A stretch of DNA of 64,000 nt, taken from Chloroflexota bacterium (GTDB taxonomy: Bacteria > Chloroflexota > Anaerolineae > Promineifilales > Promineifilaceae). The position numbers and the translations under genes are program-made. Shown here in pieces: positions 18,225-27,060 of the stretch. The stretch lies in assembly GCA_018004935.1 (NCBI GenBank), contig JAGNBF010000006.1, forward strand, positions 5,150-69,149, read 5' to 3'. Numbering within the stretch: the stretch's first letter is position 1; each line of letters opens with the position of its first letter. Below the pieces are notes generated by a model. That model saw only the letters and a program-made list of their open reading frames with translations, was not told where the DNA came from and made no database searches.

Positions 18225-18602
18225 CTAGCCTGCTGGTTCTGGGGATGGTACGAGACGGTCAGCAAGGTCATGGGCGTGTTCTCTCATGGTGTGAATTTCG
18301 TTTTGGCTCAGCGGCCGCACCTTTCCCGTTTGTGCGTCTACATCAATGTGGCCCATCTGAGCCACATCCCCTAAACCCCTTAACCGTAAAATAGCCGGAA
18401 TTTGCCAACGAGGGCGTTCACCGAGGATGAGCAATGGTTCGCCAGAGACAATAAACAGGGCCACTTCTCGTGCCAGATAACCATTCGCCCGCTGTCGTGC
18501 CAGGCCAGGGAGCACCACGATTTCGCCACTGAATTGTGCTTCTAACCGTAATGGCCCTTCTTCCGGCCACACACCTGGATGTTCGTAAACAATTCGCACC
18601 AT
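18225..18602 (-). CDS. Conserved hypothetical protein (126 aa)
   Basis: Start chosen at the ATG at 18600-18602 because GGAGGCGGTG lies immediately upstream; an earlier in-frame ATG (18614) overlaps that site. The product, beginning MVRIVYEHPGVWPEEGPLRL, is soluble, with beta-rich blocks (GEIVVLPGLARQRANGYLA, PRWQIPAILRLRGLGDV) and a tail HIDVDAQTGKVRPLSQNEIH. The DVDAQTGKV segment resembles small proteins that accompany PIN- or RelE-type toxins, but I cannot name the family. Function unknown. Confidence 0.6.
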   Translation of the reverse strand: MVRIVYEHPGVWPEEGPLRLEAQFSGEIVVLPGLARQRANGYLAREVALFIVSGEPLLILGERPRWQIPAILRLRGLGDVAQMGHIDVDAQTGKVRPLSQNEIHTMREHAHDLADRLVPSPEPAG

Positions 18603-18685
18603 CACCGCCTCCATAATCTTGCTAATGCAGCGCAGTATAATACAGGTTGATTGCCGTCCGCATCAATTTTCCGCTCCTCATCTGG

Positions 18686-21682
18686 TCAAGGGACAATAGG
18701 TTGGGGTTGAAAAATGAGGATGCCGCTCTGGCCTGCGGCCGCGATCAAATACCCATTGTATTCAACCAGTTTCTCATAAGGTTTATCTATGAGTGTATGA
18801 ACCCATGTTTGTACAGGTACTGGATTAAGGTTATTTCCTAAATCAACTCCCAGAATATAACCGTTTTCATCAAAATTCGATCTGGTGGCATACAAATAAC
18901 TTCCCTGTAGTACCATTGCACCATACCAATCTCTGAAACCGGTCAGACTAGCAAGGTAAACAGGCTGAACAGGGTTTGAACGATCAAAAACCAATAAACC
19001 TGCGACCAAATCAGTAAATACGTATAGATAAAGGTCGTCTATAAAAATATTTCCTGGTTCAAAAAACAGGGTGTAAACCCCCTGAACTTCAGAAATTGAG
19101 GTTATGATGTACGGTGATACGGGATCAGATATATCCATCACCAGAATCACATCATAGCCAATAGTCAAATACAAGTAATCGCCATCTACAGCGGGGGTTG
19201 AACTGACCGTCTCAGAAAAGCGGTATTCACCTAAAAAGATGGGGTTGGTGATCTGTGTAACATCCCAAATCGTAAGTTGGTCGTCATTCGTAAAATAGGC
19301 TCGACTATCGGCCACAAAAACACGTTGGGCCAGGTGGGGGAAAGACATGAGGTAAAGCGGTTGCACCGGGTTTTGTACATCAAACACGTCAACGGTGTGG
19401 CTGATGGTCACGGCATAAAGAAGTTCCCCAGCCAAATGAAGCGTTTCTGGTGGCTGGGAGCCAACCACAGAACTGGTTTTACGCCATTCAGGAGTCTGAC
19501 TGACATCAAAGACGTGTAAACCGTGTTCCTTGTCTGCCACATAAGCGTACTGGTCATGGATGACAACATCAGACGCTACAATGGGTTGGGGAGAGTAGAG
19601 GGGTGTCGCGGCAGGGGAGAGCGGGAAAATGTGTAAGCCGCTTTGGGTCGCGGCCGCGAACAACAAATCATCCGCAACAATCATCTCATTAATAGCACCG
19701 CCCACCTGATAGCCGAGATATTCCGTCATATTCATTGGATCCGTCACCGCGAAGGCACGAATGTTGCCATCTTGATCGTCTGCATACAATACATCATCTT
19801 TGACAACCATATTCCACCCATCTAACTGAAATGGATAGGTGTTGACCAGCCGGGGCTGAGTCGAATCAGCAACATCCAATACAACCAGACTACCATCTAC
19901 AGCGTTGAGATAGGCATAACCATTGGCAACAGTCAACCCTTTGATGTAATTGGGAAAAGAGTACACACCTGATAACGTTGGTTGTGCCGGATCACTTACA
20001 TCAAGAATGCGTAAACTTGAGGGGCAATCCCAGGTTCTACAAGTTTGGTCATCGAACCAGGTTAGATAAACCCTTTGTCCGACAACTTCGATCTGCTCCA
20101 TTCCCCCACCCTCATACAGCCCTATCACAACTGGAGTGAGCGGATCAGCCAGATCAACAATCAGTAAGTACGTATTCAAACTGTAGTAACCAGCAATGAT
20201 ATAAGCTGTCTGACCAACAATCTGAATATCTTGCACAAAATCGCCCCTACGACCAGCTTCAAACGGATGGGTCGGATCATGCACATCAACAATACCCAGG
20301 TAGCCCCTCTCAAAAAACTCAATTCGGGCATAAACATAGTGATCAGACACCACTACCTGATTGACAAACCCTTCAAAAATGTGGCGGCCCACCAGTTTCG
20401 GTTGAGTCGTATCGCTGATGTCGTAGATTTGGAGTTCATGGTCTACAGCCAGATAAGCATAGGCCCCCTGTACAGCCACACTCCGAGCAACACCGCCGAT
20501 GTGGTTAACGAGTTCTAATTTTTGGGTGGGAGAAACCGGTTCCGATGCGACAACCTCTGGAATTGGTTCGGTGTGAGTCAATGGATGGTAGGTAACGCGG
20601 CCGCGTTCATCCAACACATACACCCCGCTTTCATGGGGAATCAGTTTGGCCGTCGTCATATCCCCCAGGCTTATCTGTTCCAACATAAAGAGGCCACCAG
20701 CAACTGCTTCCGGGTGGATGATGTCGTGGTAAAGAGTCGTCAGAAATCGTTCCCTGGTGGTGGGATCGTGAGAGGTTACGTAAAGGATGTTAGGGGCATT
20801 CCAGACTACCCCATCAGTCACGCCTGGCAAATGGTAGAAATTTTGCGTCACCATTTCCATACTGTGATCAGGTAAACGTAGAATGCGAAAACCTTGGCTT
20901 GCGGCCGCGACATAAACGTACTCTTTATGGGGCAAAGTGCCTGTCGCATCCCCTTCCATCGCCACATCCAGTACATCCCCTGGCGTATCCTCATGCCACA
21001 CGGGACGGGTAGCTTCCCAAAACCCAGTTTGTGTGAACCCATTCGACAAGTCAAACCGATAAACACCTTGCTGGCGTGCGGCCGCGTACAAAAGGCCGTC
21101 TTTTAGCCCTACGTCAGCCAGAATGCCAGGCAGTGTGGTTTCGCCTGCCTTCTGGGGATCATAAGGTCGGGTTACATCCGCCACCTGGATGGTTCCATCA
21201 TGCCAACCCACCGCCAGTTTCCCATCCGCCACCGCCATGGCCGCAATGGGAACATGTCGGAAAGGAGCATACGTCCCCACCCAGGTTGGGTTACGGGACT
21301 GGGCAACATCTACAATCTCAACACACAACCGATCACAGGCCAACAAGAAAGCATGGCGTCCCACCAACGTGATACTGCGAATCTCTGCGGCACTCTGGTA
21401 GCGACCTAACGGCAGTGGCTGATCGGGATCACGCCAGTCATAAATCAACAGACCCACATCTTGCGCTACGACATAACCGTAATGGCCTTGAAAGGTCAGG
21501 TCTTCTACGACCAGTTCATCAAAAGCGGGCAAAGGTAGGGTTGCGGCCGCGACCAGCGCAACCGTTTCTGAAATGATAGCTACTGGGGGTTCCGGCGATG
21601 GGGTAGGCGTTGGATCACGCTCACGCCGACAGGCCACCAACCAGCCAAGAATAAGAAAAAGGAGAAAAAAACGTGGTTTCAT
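18686..21682 (-). CDS. Large LVIVD-repeat beta-propeller lipoprotein
   Basis: 998 residues from the ATG at 21682, which has GGAG upstream; the longer frame lacks a signal peptide. N-terminus MKPRFFLLFLILGWLVAC is a lipoprotein signal (Cys18), then a Pro/Thr linker. The rest is a run of ~40-50-residue LVIVD-like repeats, each with a strand such as VEIVDVAQSRNPTWVG, LQIYDISDTTQPKLVG, LLIVDLADPLTPVVIG, LRILDVSDPAQPTLSG and LVVLDVADSTQPRLVN, predicted to form one or two beta-propellers. Extracellular, membrane-anchored; a binding scaffold by inference. GCGGCCGC recurs within repeats (six sites) at the Ala-Ala-Ala/Gly position of the blade turn. Confidence 0.85.
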   Translation of the reverse strand: MKPRFFLLFLILGWLVACRRERDPTPTPSPEPPVAIISETVALVAAATLPLPAFDELVVEDLTFQGHYGYVVAQDVGLLIYDWRDPDQPLPLGRYQSAAEIRSITLVGRHAFLLACDRLCVEIVDVAQSRNPTWVGTYAPFRHVPIAAMAVADGKLAVGWHDGTIQVADVTRPYDPQKAGETTLPGILADVGLKDGLLYAAARQQGVYRFDLSNGFTQTGFWEATRPVWHEDTPGDVLDVAMEGDATGTLPHKEYVYVAAASQGFRILRLPDHSMEMVTQNFYHLPGVTDGVVWNAPNILYVTSHDPTTRERFLTTLYHDIIHPEAVAGGLFMLEQISLGDMTTAKLIPHESGVYVLDERGRVTYHPLTHTEPIPEVVASEPVSPTQKLELVNHIGGVARSVAVQGAYAYLAVDHELQIYDISDTTQPKLVGRHIFEGFVNQVVVSDHYVYARIEFFERGYLGIVDVHDPTHPFEAGRRGDFVQDIQIVGQTAYIIAGYYSLNTYLLIVDLADPLTPVVIGLYEGGGMEQIEVVGQRVYLTWFDDQTCRTWDCPSSLRILDVSDPAQPTLSGVYSFPNYIKGLTVANGYAYLNAVDGSLVVLDVADSTQPRLVNTYPFQLDGWNMVVKDDVLYADDQDGNIRAFAVTDPMNMTEYLGYQVGGAINEMIVADDLLFAAATQSGLHIFPLSPAATPLYSPQPIVASDVVIHDQYAYVADKEHGLHVFDVSQTPEWRKTSSVVGSQPPETLHLAGELLYAVTISHTVDVFDVQNPVQPLYLMSFPHLAQRVFVADSRAYFTNDDQLTIWDVTQITNPIFLGEYRFSETVSSTPAVDGDYLYLTIGYDVILVMDISDPVSPYIITSISEVQGVYTLFFEPGNIFIDDLYLYVFTDLVAGLLVFDRSNPVQPVYLASLTGFRDWYGAMVLQGSYLYATRSNFDENGYILGVDLGNNLNPVPVQTWVHTLIDKPYEKLVEYNGYLIAAAGQSGILIFQPQPIVP

Positions 21683-21785
21683 GACAATGCTCCGGTGATT
21701 CGGATGACCGTGATCATACTTGCACCCCACTAAATGATGCTACAATCTTTGCCAGCCGTTTGGGCTACGGAGAAATGACGAATAA

Positions 21786-21842
21786 CAGTCTTCAGTCTCC
21801 AGTCTCTGGGAACTGGAGACTGGGGACTGGGGACTAGAGGCT
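21786..21842. repeat. Heptamer tandem run with inverted second half
   Basis: CAGTCTT-CAGTCTC-CAGTCTC is followed by CTGGGAA, then GGAGACT-GGGGACT-GGGGACT-AGAGGCT. The second half is roughly the reverse complement of the first, so a hairpin can form. It ends seven bases before the TlpA start, so it occupies the 5' leader where a ribosome-binding site should be. Confidence 0.85.
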
Positions 21843-21848
21843 GAAATA

Positions 21849-22484
21849 ATGGACGCATCTGTGAATCAACCAATACAAGTCAACAACCGCTTCCGGTGGG
21901 CGGCGATTATTATGATGGCGACGTTTTTGGGGCTGGCCTGGATGAGCTATTCCCAAGAAGCGGTGGTAGATGCCAGCCAGATAGCTGATCTCCCCGAAGG
22001 GCCGTTGGCTGGCTACCAGGCAATTGAATTCACCCTGCCTACCCTGGAGGGGGAAACCTTTTCCCTGAGTGATTACCGGGGTCAGCCGGTTATCCTCAAT
22101 TTCTGGGCTTCCTGGTGCGGCCCCTGTCTGGCTGAGCTACCCTTGTTGGAAAGAACCGCGATTTTCTACCGCGGCCGCGTGACCATTCTCGGCATCAACA
22201 ATGGTGAATCCATACGTACCGTCGAACAATTTGCCCAAGAACACGATCTCTCTTTCCCCTTGCTCCTGGACGACAACTACCTGGTAGGGGATCAATATCT
22301 GGTGACCGCTTTACCCACCACTTTTTTCATCGATCAGTATGGTGTTATCCAGGAAGTATTCACCGGTATCCTGAATGAAGGCATTTTACAGGATCGAATT
22401 GAGGCATTGTTGAATGCAGAGGTGAATAGGGGGCAGTCATCAATAACCAGCAATCCGCGAACCCCATTGGCAATACGGAATTGA
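21849..22484 (+). CDS. TlpA/ResA-like membrane-anchored thioredoxin
   Basis: 211 residues. An N-terminal membrane anchor (~17-35, WAAIIMMATFLGLAWM) is followed by a thioredoxin fold: FTLPTLEGETFSLSDYRGQP, ILNFWASWCGPCLAELPLLE (active site Cys90-Gly-Pro-Cys93) and ALPTTFFIDQYGVI with the cis-Pro loop. It is an extracytoplasmic disulfide reductase for cytochrome maturation or other envelope thiols. The final ~15 residues run into repeat-like sequence. The next gene is Lgt-like, and the pairing suggests a shared role in envelope protein maturation. Confidence 0.92.
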   Translation: MDASVNQPIQVNNRFRWAAIIMMATFLGLAWMSYSQEAVVDASQIADLPEGPLAGYQAIEFTLPTLEGETFSLSDYRGQPVILNFWASWCGPCLAELPLLERTAIFYRGRVTILGINNGESIRTVEQFAQEHDLSFPLLLDDNYLVGDQYLVTALPTTFFIDQYGVIQEVFTGILNEGILQDRIEALLNAEVNRGQSSITSNPRTPLAIRN

Positions 22485-22574
22485 ACCAAGATCTGGTTTT
22501 ACCGTGAGCGGAAGCAAACAGGCTACCGCAACCAATAATTCAGGATTCTCGTAACTACTAAATAATCGTTCGGA

Positions 22575-22611
22575 AATAAAATAGGTGGCACGGTCAGGAG
22601 ACCGGCCATAG
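22575..22611. repeat. Dispersed repeat R2
   Basis: GGTGGCACGGTCAGGAGACC (core 22584-22608), preceded by TTCGGAAATAA. The core holds the small hairpin CGGTC-AGGA-GACCG. Other copies lie at 2350, 18166 (minus), 47743, 60297 (interrupted) and 62766 (minus). Confidence 0.8.
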
Positions 22612-22680
22612 CAACTCTGTAAGTCCAAAACTCCCAAACACCTGCCCCAATAATACGAGGCTATTGCTCATTATCTCACT

Positions 22681-23457
22681 ATGTTTCCCACACTCTCTCT
22701 CGGCCCAGCCGTTATCCCCACTGCCCCTCTTATTCTCCTTATCGGTATCTGGCTTTTGTTAGACGCCAGCGAACGTTCTGCCCGTCGTCTCAATCTGGAT
22801 AATAAACTCATTTATAATCTGGCCGTAACAACCCTGGTAACCGGCTTTGTGGGGGCAAGGTTGGTCTTTGTGGCCTTGCATTGGTCTGCGTATCAAAATA
22901 ACCTTTGGGGCATCGTCTGGCCCCTTGTCAGCGGTTATGAAGGATGGGGCGGTTTGTTGATTGGCGGCTTTGCCGCTTTGTTAATTGCTCGCCGTACTCA
23001 GCTACCCCTCTGGCCCACACTGGATGCCCTGACACCCGCTCTGCTCATCGCCTTTATTACCATCAGCCTGGCCGATTTTCTAGGAGGCCCAGGGTATGGC
23101 AAACCGACGACGATGCCCTGGGGTATCAATCTGTTCAGCCTGCGCCGCCACCCGGTACAGGTGTATGAGCTGTTGGGGGGGGTGGGGTCTTTGTGGCTCT
23201 GGTGGCGACTGACTGACCCGGTAAAACAGTGGGGCGTTGCTTTTTTGACCAGCGCGGCCGCGTACGCGGCCCTACGCCTCTTCACCGACGCTTACCGGAG
23301 TAACACCCCCCTCACCGAAGGTGGTTATCACCTCATACAACTCTTCTGCTTTGTCATTATGCTCAGTTGTTTGTTCTTGCTCTCACACCTGAGCGCGTCC
23401 CCTCCCCCTGAACCAACACCCCTCAAGCCCCAAATTTCTGAAAAACACGGGGCCTGA
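22681..23457 (+). CDS. Divergent prolipoprotein diacylglyceryl transferase family protein
   Basis: 258 residues with about seven membrane segments. The family-diagnostic block SLRRHPVQVYELLGG (RHPxQxYE, ~154-168) is intact and fits Lgt. However, the HGG motif of the E. coli enzyme is replaced (EGWGGLLIGG), and the usual GRIGNFxNxE loop is replaced by ADFLGGPGYGKPTTMPWGI. It may therefore be a lineage-specific Lgt paralogue, not the main lipoprotein enzyme. The preceding TlpA gene suggests linked thiol/lipoprotein biogenesis. The ATG lies directly downstream of the R2 repeat. Confidence 0.78.
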   Translation: MFPTLSLGPAVIPTAPLILLIGIWLLLDASERSARRLNLDNKLIYNLAVTTLVTGFVGARLVFVALHWSAYQNNLWGIVWPLVSGYEGWGGLLIGGFAALLIARRTQLPLWPTLDALTPALLIAFITISLADFLGGPGYGKPTTMPWGINLFSLRRHPVQVYELLGGVGSLWLWWRLTDPVKQWGVAFLTSAAAYAALRLFTDAYRSNTPLTEGGYHLIQLFCFVIMLSCLFLLSHLSASPPPEPTPLKPQISEKHGA

Positions 23458-23508
23458 TAATAAAAAAGGGTATGACCCACCGTTTTGGGTCATACCCTTT
23501 TTATTATC
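23456..23508. terminator. Bidirectional terminator
   Basis: A near-perfect inverted repeat (GATAATAAAAAAGGGTATGA, mirrored through TCATACCC to TTTTTTATTATC) lies between convergent genes. A-runs and T-runs flank both sides, so it should terminate transcription from both strands. Confidence 0.93.
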
Positions 23509-23523
23509 AACAAACCTCAGGCT

Positions 23524-24168
23524 TCAGTTGGCCCGTAGGCGGCGAGCCAATACGGCCAAAGCTAATAACCCTGCCCCTAAACCAATAATACCCCACAAAG
23601 AAAAACCTGTTTGGGGTAACGTGCCGGTACCACCAGTGCCACCACTACCACCTGTGCCCCCGGTACTGGGGACAGGCGTAGAGGTAGTGCCACCGCCAAA
23701 AATCGGGGTACCAAAAATACTTGTCGTGGGGGTCGGATTGGTAGCATCCGGTGTACCATCACCATCCGCATCTCCATCCGTACCATCACCATCCCCTTCA
23801 TCTTCTCCAGGAATGACAACCGGGGTTTCCGTAGCGGTAGGAAGGGGAGTGTTGGTAAAAGTGGGGAGAGGGGTGTTAGTTGCCGTTGCACTAGGAATAG
23901 GTGTACTCGTGGGCGCGGCCGCGGTCATTGTCCGGGCTATCAACGTCTGGGTCACAAAAGCATTTTGTGTCATAACTGCTTCGTTGGTTGCTACCACAGC
24001 AATACTCGTCGCTTCCGTGGCCGGATCTACCGTATCCTGATTACCGCGTGTCAACAAAACAGCGGCAATACACACCACTGCCAGGATAAATATTGCCCCT
24101 AAAATCCCAGCCAGGACCACAAATGGACTTCCTGTAGAACGTCCCTCTTCAATGAATTCTTCAGACAT
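23524..24168 (-). CDS. LPXTG-type cell-surface protein
   Basis: 214 residues from the ATG at 24168 with GAGGAG upstream; a longer frame begins at 24183. An N-terminal hydrophobic segment (VLAGILGAIFILAVVCIAAV) is followed by a low-complexity Thr/Pro/Asp/Gly linker and then GTLPQTG, a hydrophobic stretch (WGIIGLGAGLLALAVL) and a positive tail (ARRLRAN). This is the layout of a sortase substrate (LPXTG, hydrophobic, basic). It is the last gene of the minus-strand operon, close behind the KOW-domain gene. No sortase is in the window. A stalk or linker role is possible; no catalytic domain is present. Confidence 0.75.
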   Translation of the reverse strand: MSEEFIEEGRSTGSPFVVLAGILGAIFILAVVCIAAVLLTRGNQDTVDPATEATSIAVVATNEAVMTQNAFVTQTLIARTMTAAAPTSTPIPSATATNTPLPTFTNTPLPTATETPVVIPGEDEGDGDGTDGDADGDGTPDATNPTPTTSIFGTPIFGGGTTSTPVPSTGGTGGSGGTGGTGTLPQTGFSLWGIIGLGAGLLALAVLARRLRAN

Positions 24169-24240
24169 GGTGAGTCTCCTCAAAAAATGACAAGGTGACG
24201 AGGTAAAGGGATGACCATAATGTTCATCCCGGCCAGTTAC

Positions 24241-25317
24241 TCAGGCCAGCAAATCCAGGTTGGTGTAAGGCACAAACACAACTTCACCATCCGGTAAGGT
24301 TACATCAGCACCAGGGATACGAATGCCCACAGCACTGTTTTTGGCGCGTACATATAGACGGGTTACACGCCCAATCGCACCAGTGTAAGGGGCACGAATA
24401 ATTCGCACCATCTGGCCGACTTCTAGTTTTACGCCTGGCAATGAAGGATTTACCGGGTTGCTGTCTACCGGCAAAGGGATAATTATTTCGGGTCTCTCTC
24501 CGGCCTGGGCATTCACCTGGCCAAATAGGGTCGCTTCACGCCCTTCTGATTCACGCAACAAATTAAATACAGGGCGAGTCATACCCTTCGCACCGATGCC
24601 GTCTGTAAGAATAATGGGAAAAGAAAAGTCCCCCGCGGCCGCACATATAGCCGCCGATAAACTTCCTACTACCAAACCCTTCACGCCTTGCTGTTCCAGA
24701 GCCGAGAGCATCTCTTGACTGCTTACCCTTCCGGCCACCAAAATAGCGCCACGCGCCTCCTTATCCAGACTCTCAGGTAACAATTCACTCCGTTCATCAC
24801 GTGAAGCCAGCTTAATCTTCCCTACCCCTTCCTTGCCAGAACCCCAAATCGCCTGAATGAGTGAGCCATTGATCTCCAATACCACGCCCCGGTGAGCAAT
24901 GATACCATTCACATGTGCCCGCACCATAGCCCGTACCTCTATCGGCTCAGACACCAGTTGTACAATCAGGCGACCATTATAAATGTGGTACAAAATTCCT
25001 TCGGCCGGAGAATTGAACACGCGGCCGCGGCCAAAAGCCCCAGGTTTACGCATCACCGGCATCCCTTTAATCAGGGAAGCCCCTTCTTCCACCAGTAAAT
25101 AACGGGGAACATCCTGTGGGGGCACGCCTAAAACCCGGCTGGCATTCAACACAATATAACGGGGTCGTTCTACCGTGCGGGCAATCACCTGCACCGGCGA
25201 CACCTGCTGACCAATACGCATGATGACTTCGCCGGAGCGGGGTAATAACCGTTCCCGTTTAATGGTGGCTGATGCCTTGATGTTGGTGATGCCTGGAAAA
25301 ATATCCATTGTTGCCAA
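24241..25317 (-). CDS. Conserved protein with C-terminal KOW-like segment
   Basis: 358 residues beginning at TTG 25317 (AGGA four to five bases upstream) or ATG 25308. No signal peptide or membrane segment. The middle holds strand/loop blocks (PRYLLVEEGASLIKG, GRGRVFNSPAEGILYH) and an alpha/beta part (GAILVAGRVSSQEMLSALEQ; KGLVVGSLSAAIC). The end (VGQMVRIIRAPYTGAIGRVT, PDGEVVFVPYTNLDLL) resembles a KOW-type beta domain. It is co-transcribed immediately after the glutamate-mutase-L-like gene and the pair is likely functionally linked. No function can be given; it could regulate or stabilise the ASKHA protein. Confidence 0.7.
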   Translation of the reverse strand: MATMDIFPGITNIKASATIKRERLLPRSGEVIMRIGQQVSPVQVIARTVERPRYIVLNASRVLGVPPQDVPRYLLVEEGASLIKGMPVMRKPGAFGRGRVFNSPAEGILYHIYNGRLIVQLVSEPIEVRAMVRAHVNGIIAHRGVVLEINGSLIQAIWGSGKEGVGKIKLASRDERSELLPESLDKEARGAILVAGRVSSQEMLSALEQQGVKGLVVGSLSAAICAAAGDFSFPIILTDGIGAKGMTRPVFNLLRESEGREATLFGQVNAQAGERPEIIIPLPVDSNPVNPSLPGVKLEVGQMVRIIRAPYTGAIGRVTRLYVRAKNSAVGIRIPGADVTLPDGEVVFVPYTNLDLLA

Positions 25318-25323
25318 TCATTC

Positions 25324-27060
25324 CTACCCGCCAATATCCCAGGTCCACTGGCGTATCATATTACGACGTGCGGCCGCATCCGTTGGTAAAGAAAAGGGGC
25401 GACCACGCGCATCAATAACCACACCGACAGAGCCACCATACACCGTAATCGTTTTCCCTTTACCAGGACCAAAACCAATATCAAAACGGCGCGTGGGGCG
25501 TAGCGTCAATTCCGCCTTTTCCCCGGCACTCAGCGGTAATACCTCAATCGTACCCGACTCCACTTCCAGGTCTAGTTTACCCACTCGTTCAGAGCGCATC
25601 TGTACCGTCATGGCGATCTGGCCTGACTGGGCACGTCCAGACAGCGCTACCACCCAGCCCAGGTCAAGCAAAGCACCACCTTCTAATGTTTGCACCACAG
25701 CCAGGGGTTCAATATGAGCCAAAACACCCAATGCAGGCAAAATGTTGTACCGGTCACTGGCTACAGCAAAAATACCCACCGGTTGCAGGGCATCTAATAA
25801 CGTTAAAATTGTTTGCCCCGGTCGAGGAACACGGGTTAAAGTACTGCCCCGGGCAATAAGTAAACCAAATGGTGGCAGTGTGGTAACTGTATCACCATAC
25901 CAACTCGCGGCCGCGACGCCTACCGATTTTTGCACCAGCACCCGTGCCAGGGCCTGTTCCAGATAAAACTCATCTTCTCCCATCGGCACACTGTGGGGGT
26001 AAAGCGACTTGTGCCACAGAAAATCCCGCACCGCTTCTTCGCTCATCTCTGTCGTGAGCCACTGACTAATCGCAGACACCTGATCCTGTAACGCCAACAC
26101 CGACCGTCCCATCCCCAGATCATTTTGGATGGTGACATGGGTATGCTCAGTATTCGCGGCCACCAGCGTTACCGTCTCACTCCCAATATCTACAACCAAT
26201 ACCTGCTGTTGGTAAAGATTAGCAAAGTAGCCCAACATTTGTGCCAGGGCCTGAGCAGTAGGCACAGGATCAATCTCACCCCACGACTCCAAAGAGCCAA
26301 TACCGGGCAAAGCCGCCATCTTCAGTTCGCCATACAGTCGGGTCAGCGTGCGTGCCGCATCCGTAGTCTGCTCTATATCCAGAGTGGGACGAACATTTTC
26401 TACCACATGCAAGGTGGAACTACTGCCCAACAAAGCCGTTACCTCTTCCCGTAGAGCCACATTACCAGCATAAATAAGCGTCGGTTTACGTCCGCCATCG
26501 AGCAGATTCAAACTCAATCCTACTGTCTCCACCAGTTGCAGAAGGCGCTGGGTTTTTCCCCCATCAATACCCCCAGTAATGAAAATCACATCAGGCTGAT
26601 GTTTAAGTAAGGCTTCGATTTGGGTCTGTTCATTGCGCGTATCAGCCAGACTGAGATGGTCTACCGTAGTAGCATATACTTGACTCATGGCCCTTTGCGC
26701 ACTGGCAAGACTCACTTCATCCAGTAGCCCTACCAGGAAAGTTTTGAGGGGTGCGGCCGCGCTGATCGTCGCGGCAAAATAATCTACGCCTACTCCTTCA
26801 TCATTGGCCGGAGTAATGAGTTCTCCATTGTCCAAAAGCAATTTACGCCCAGTCGCGGCCGCGATCTGACCAATCGCTTGCTGTACCCCCCGAATCAAGT
26901 CCTGCCAGGGGGCAAAAGCAGTCGTAGGCGCTGTTGCCTGGGCCAGTAAGCGATACACACCAGCGGCAATATCAAATAAAGCCACTGTGGTATTGGCATG
27001 ACCCACCTCAGCAATGAGGAAAGAGGGCGTGGCATCAGAAGGGGTTTGTTCGTCACTCAT
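25324..27060 (-). CDS. Glutamate-mutase-L (MutL/GlmL)-like ASKHA-fold protein
   Basis: 578 residues. The ATG at 27058-27060 overlaps the upstream stop as TAATG, indicating translational coupling. Two phosphate-binding blocks typical of ASKHA ATPases are present: FLIAEVGHANTTVALFDI at the start and VLVVDIGSETVTLVAANTEH (~275), plus FITGGIDGGKTQRLLQLV. This matches PF13941 (glutamate mutase L), a family first named for the reactivator-like protein beside coenzyme-B12 mutases. No mutase is nearby, so the role here is probably different. The C-terminal part carries a KGKTITVYGGSVGVVIDARG motif also seen in this family. Membrane-protein neighbours point to an envelope role. Confidence 0.82.
   Translation of the reverse strand: MSDEQTPSDATPSFLIAEVGHANTTVALFDIAAGVYRLLAQATAPTTAFAPWQDLIRGVQQAIGQIAAATGRKLLLDNGELITPANDEGVGVDYFAATISAAAPLKTFLVGLLDEVSLASAQRAMSQVYATTVDHLSLADTRNEQTQIEALLKHQPDVIFITGGIDGGKTQRLLQLVETVGLSLNLLDGGRKPTLIYAGNVALREEVTALLGSSSTLHVVENVRPTLDIEQTTDAARTLTRLYGELKMAALPGIGSLESWGEIDPVPTAQALAQMLGYFANLYQQQVLVVDIGSETVTLVAANTEHTHVTIQNDLGMGRSVLALQDQVSAISQWLTTEMSEEAVRDFLWHKSLYPHSVPMGEDEFYLEQALARVLVQKSVGVAAASWYGDTVTTLPPFGLLIARGSTLTRVPRPGQTILTLLDALQPVGIFAVASDRYNILPALGVLAHIEPLAVVQTLEGGALLDLGWVVALSGRAQSGQIAMTVQMRSERVGKLDLEVESGTIEVLPLSAGEKAELTLRPTRRFDIGFGPGKGKTITVYGGSVGVVIDARGRPFSLPTDAAARRNMIRQWTWDIGG

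Noticed and set aside
25324-27060. Active coenzyme-B12 glutamate mutase locus
   Set aside because: Only the L-type ASKHA protein is present; no mutase S or E subunit gene is nearby.
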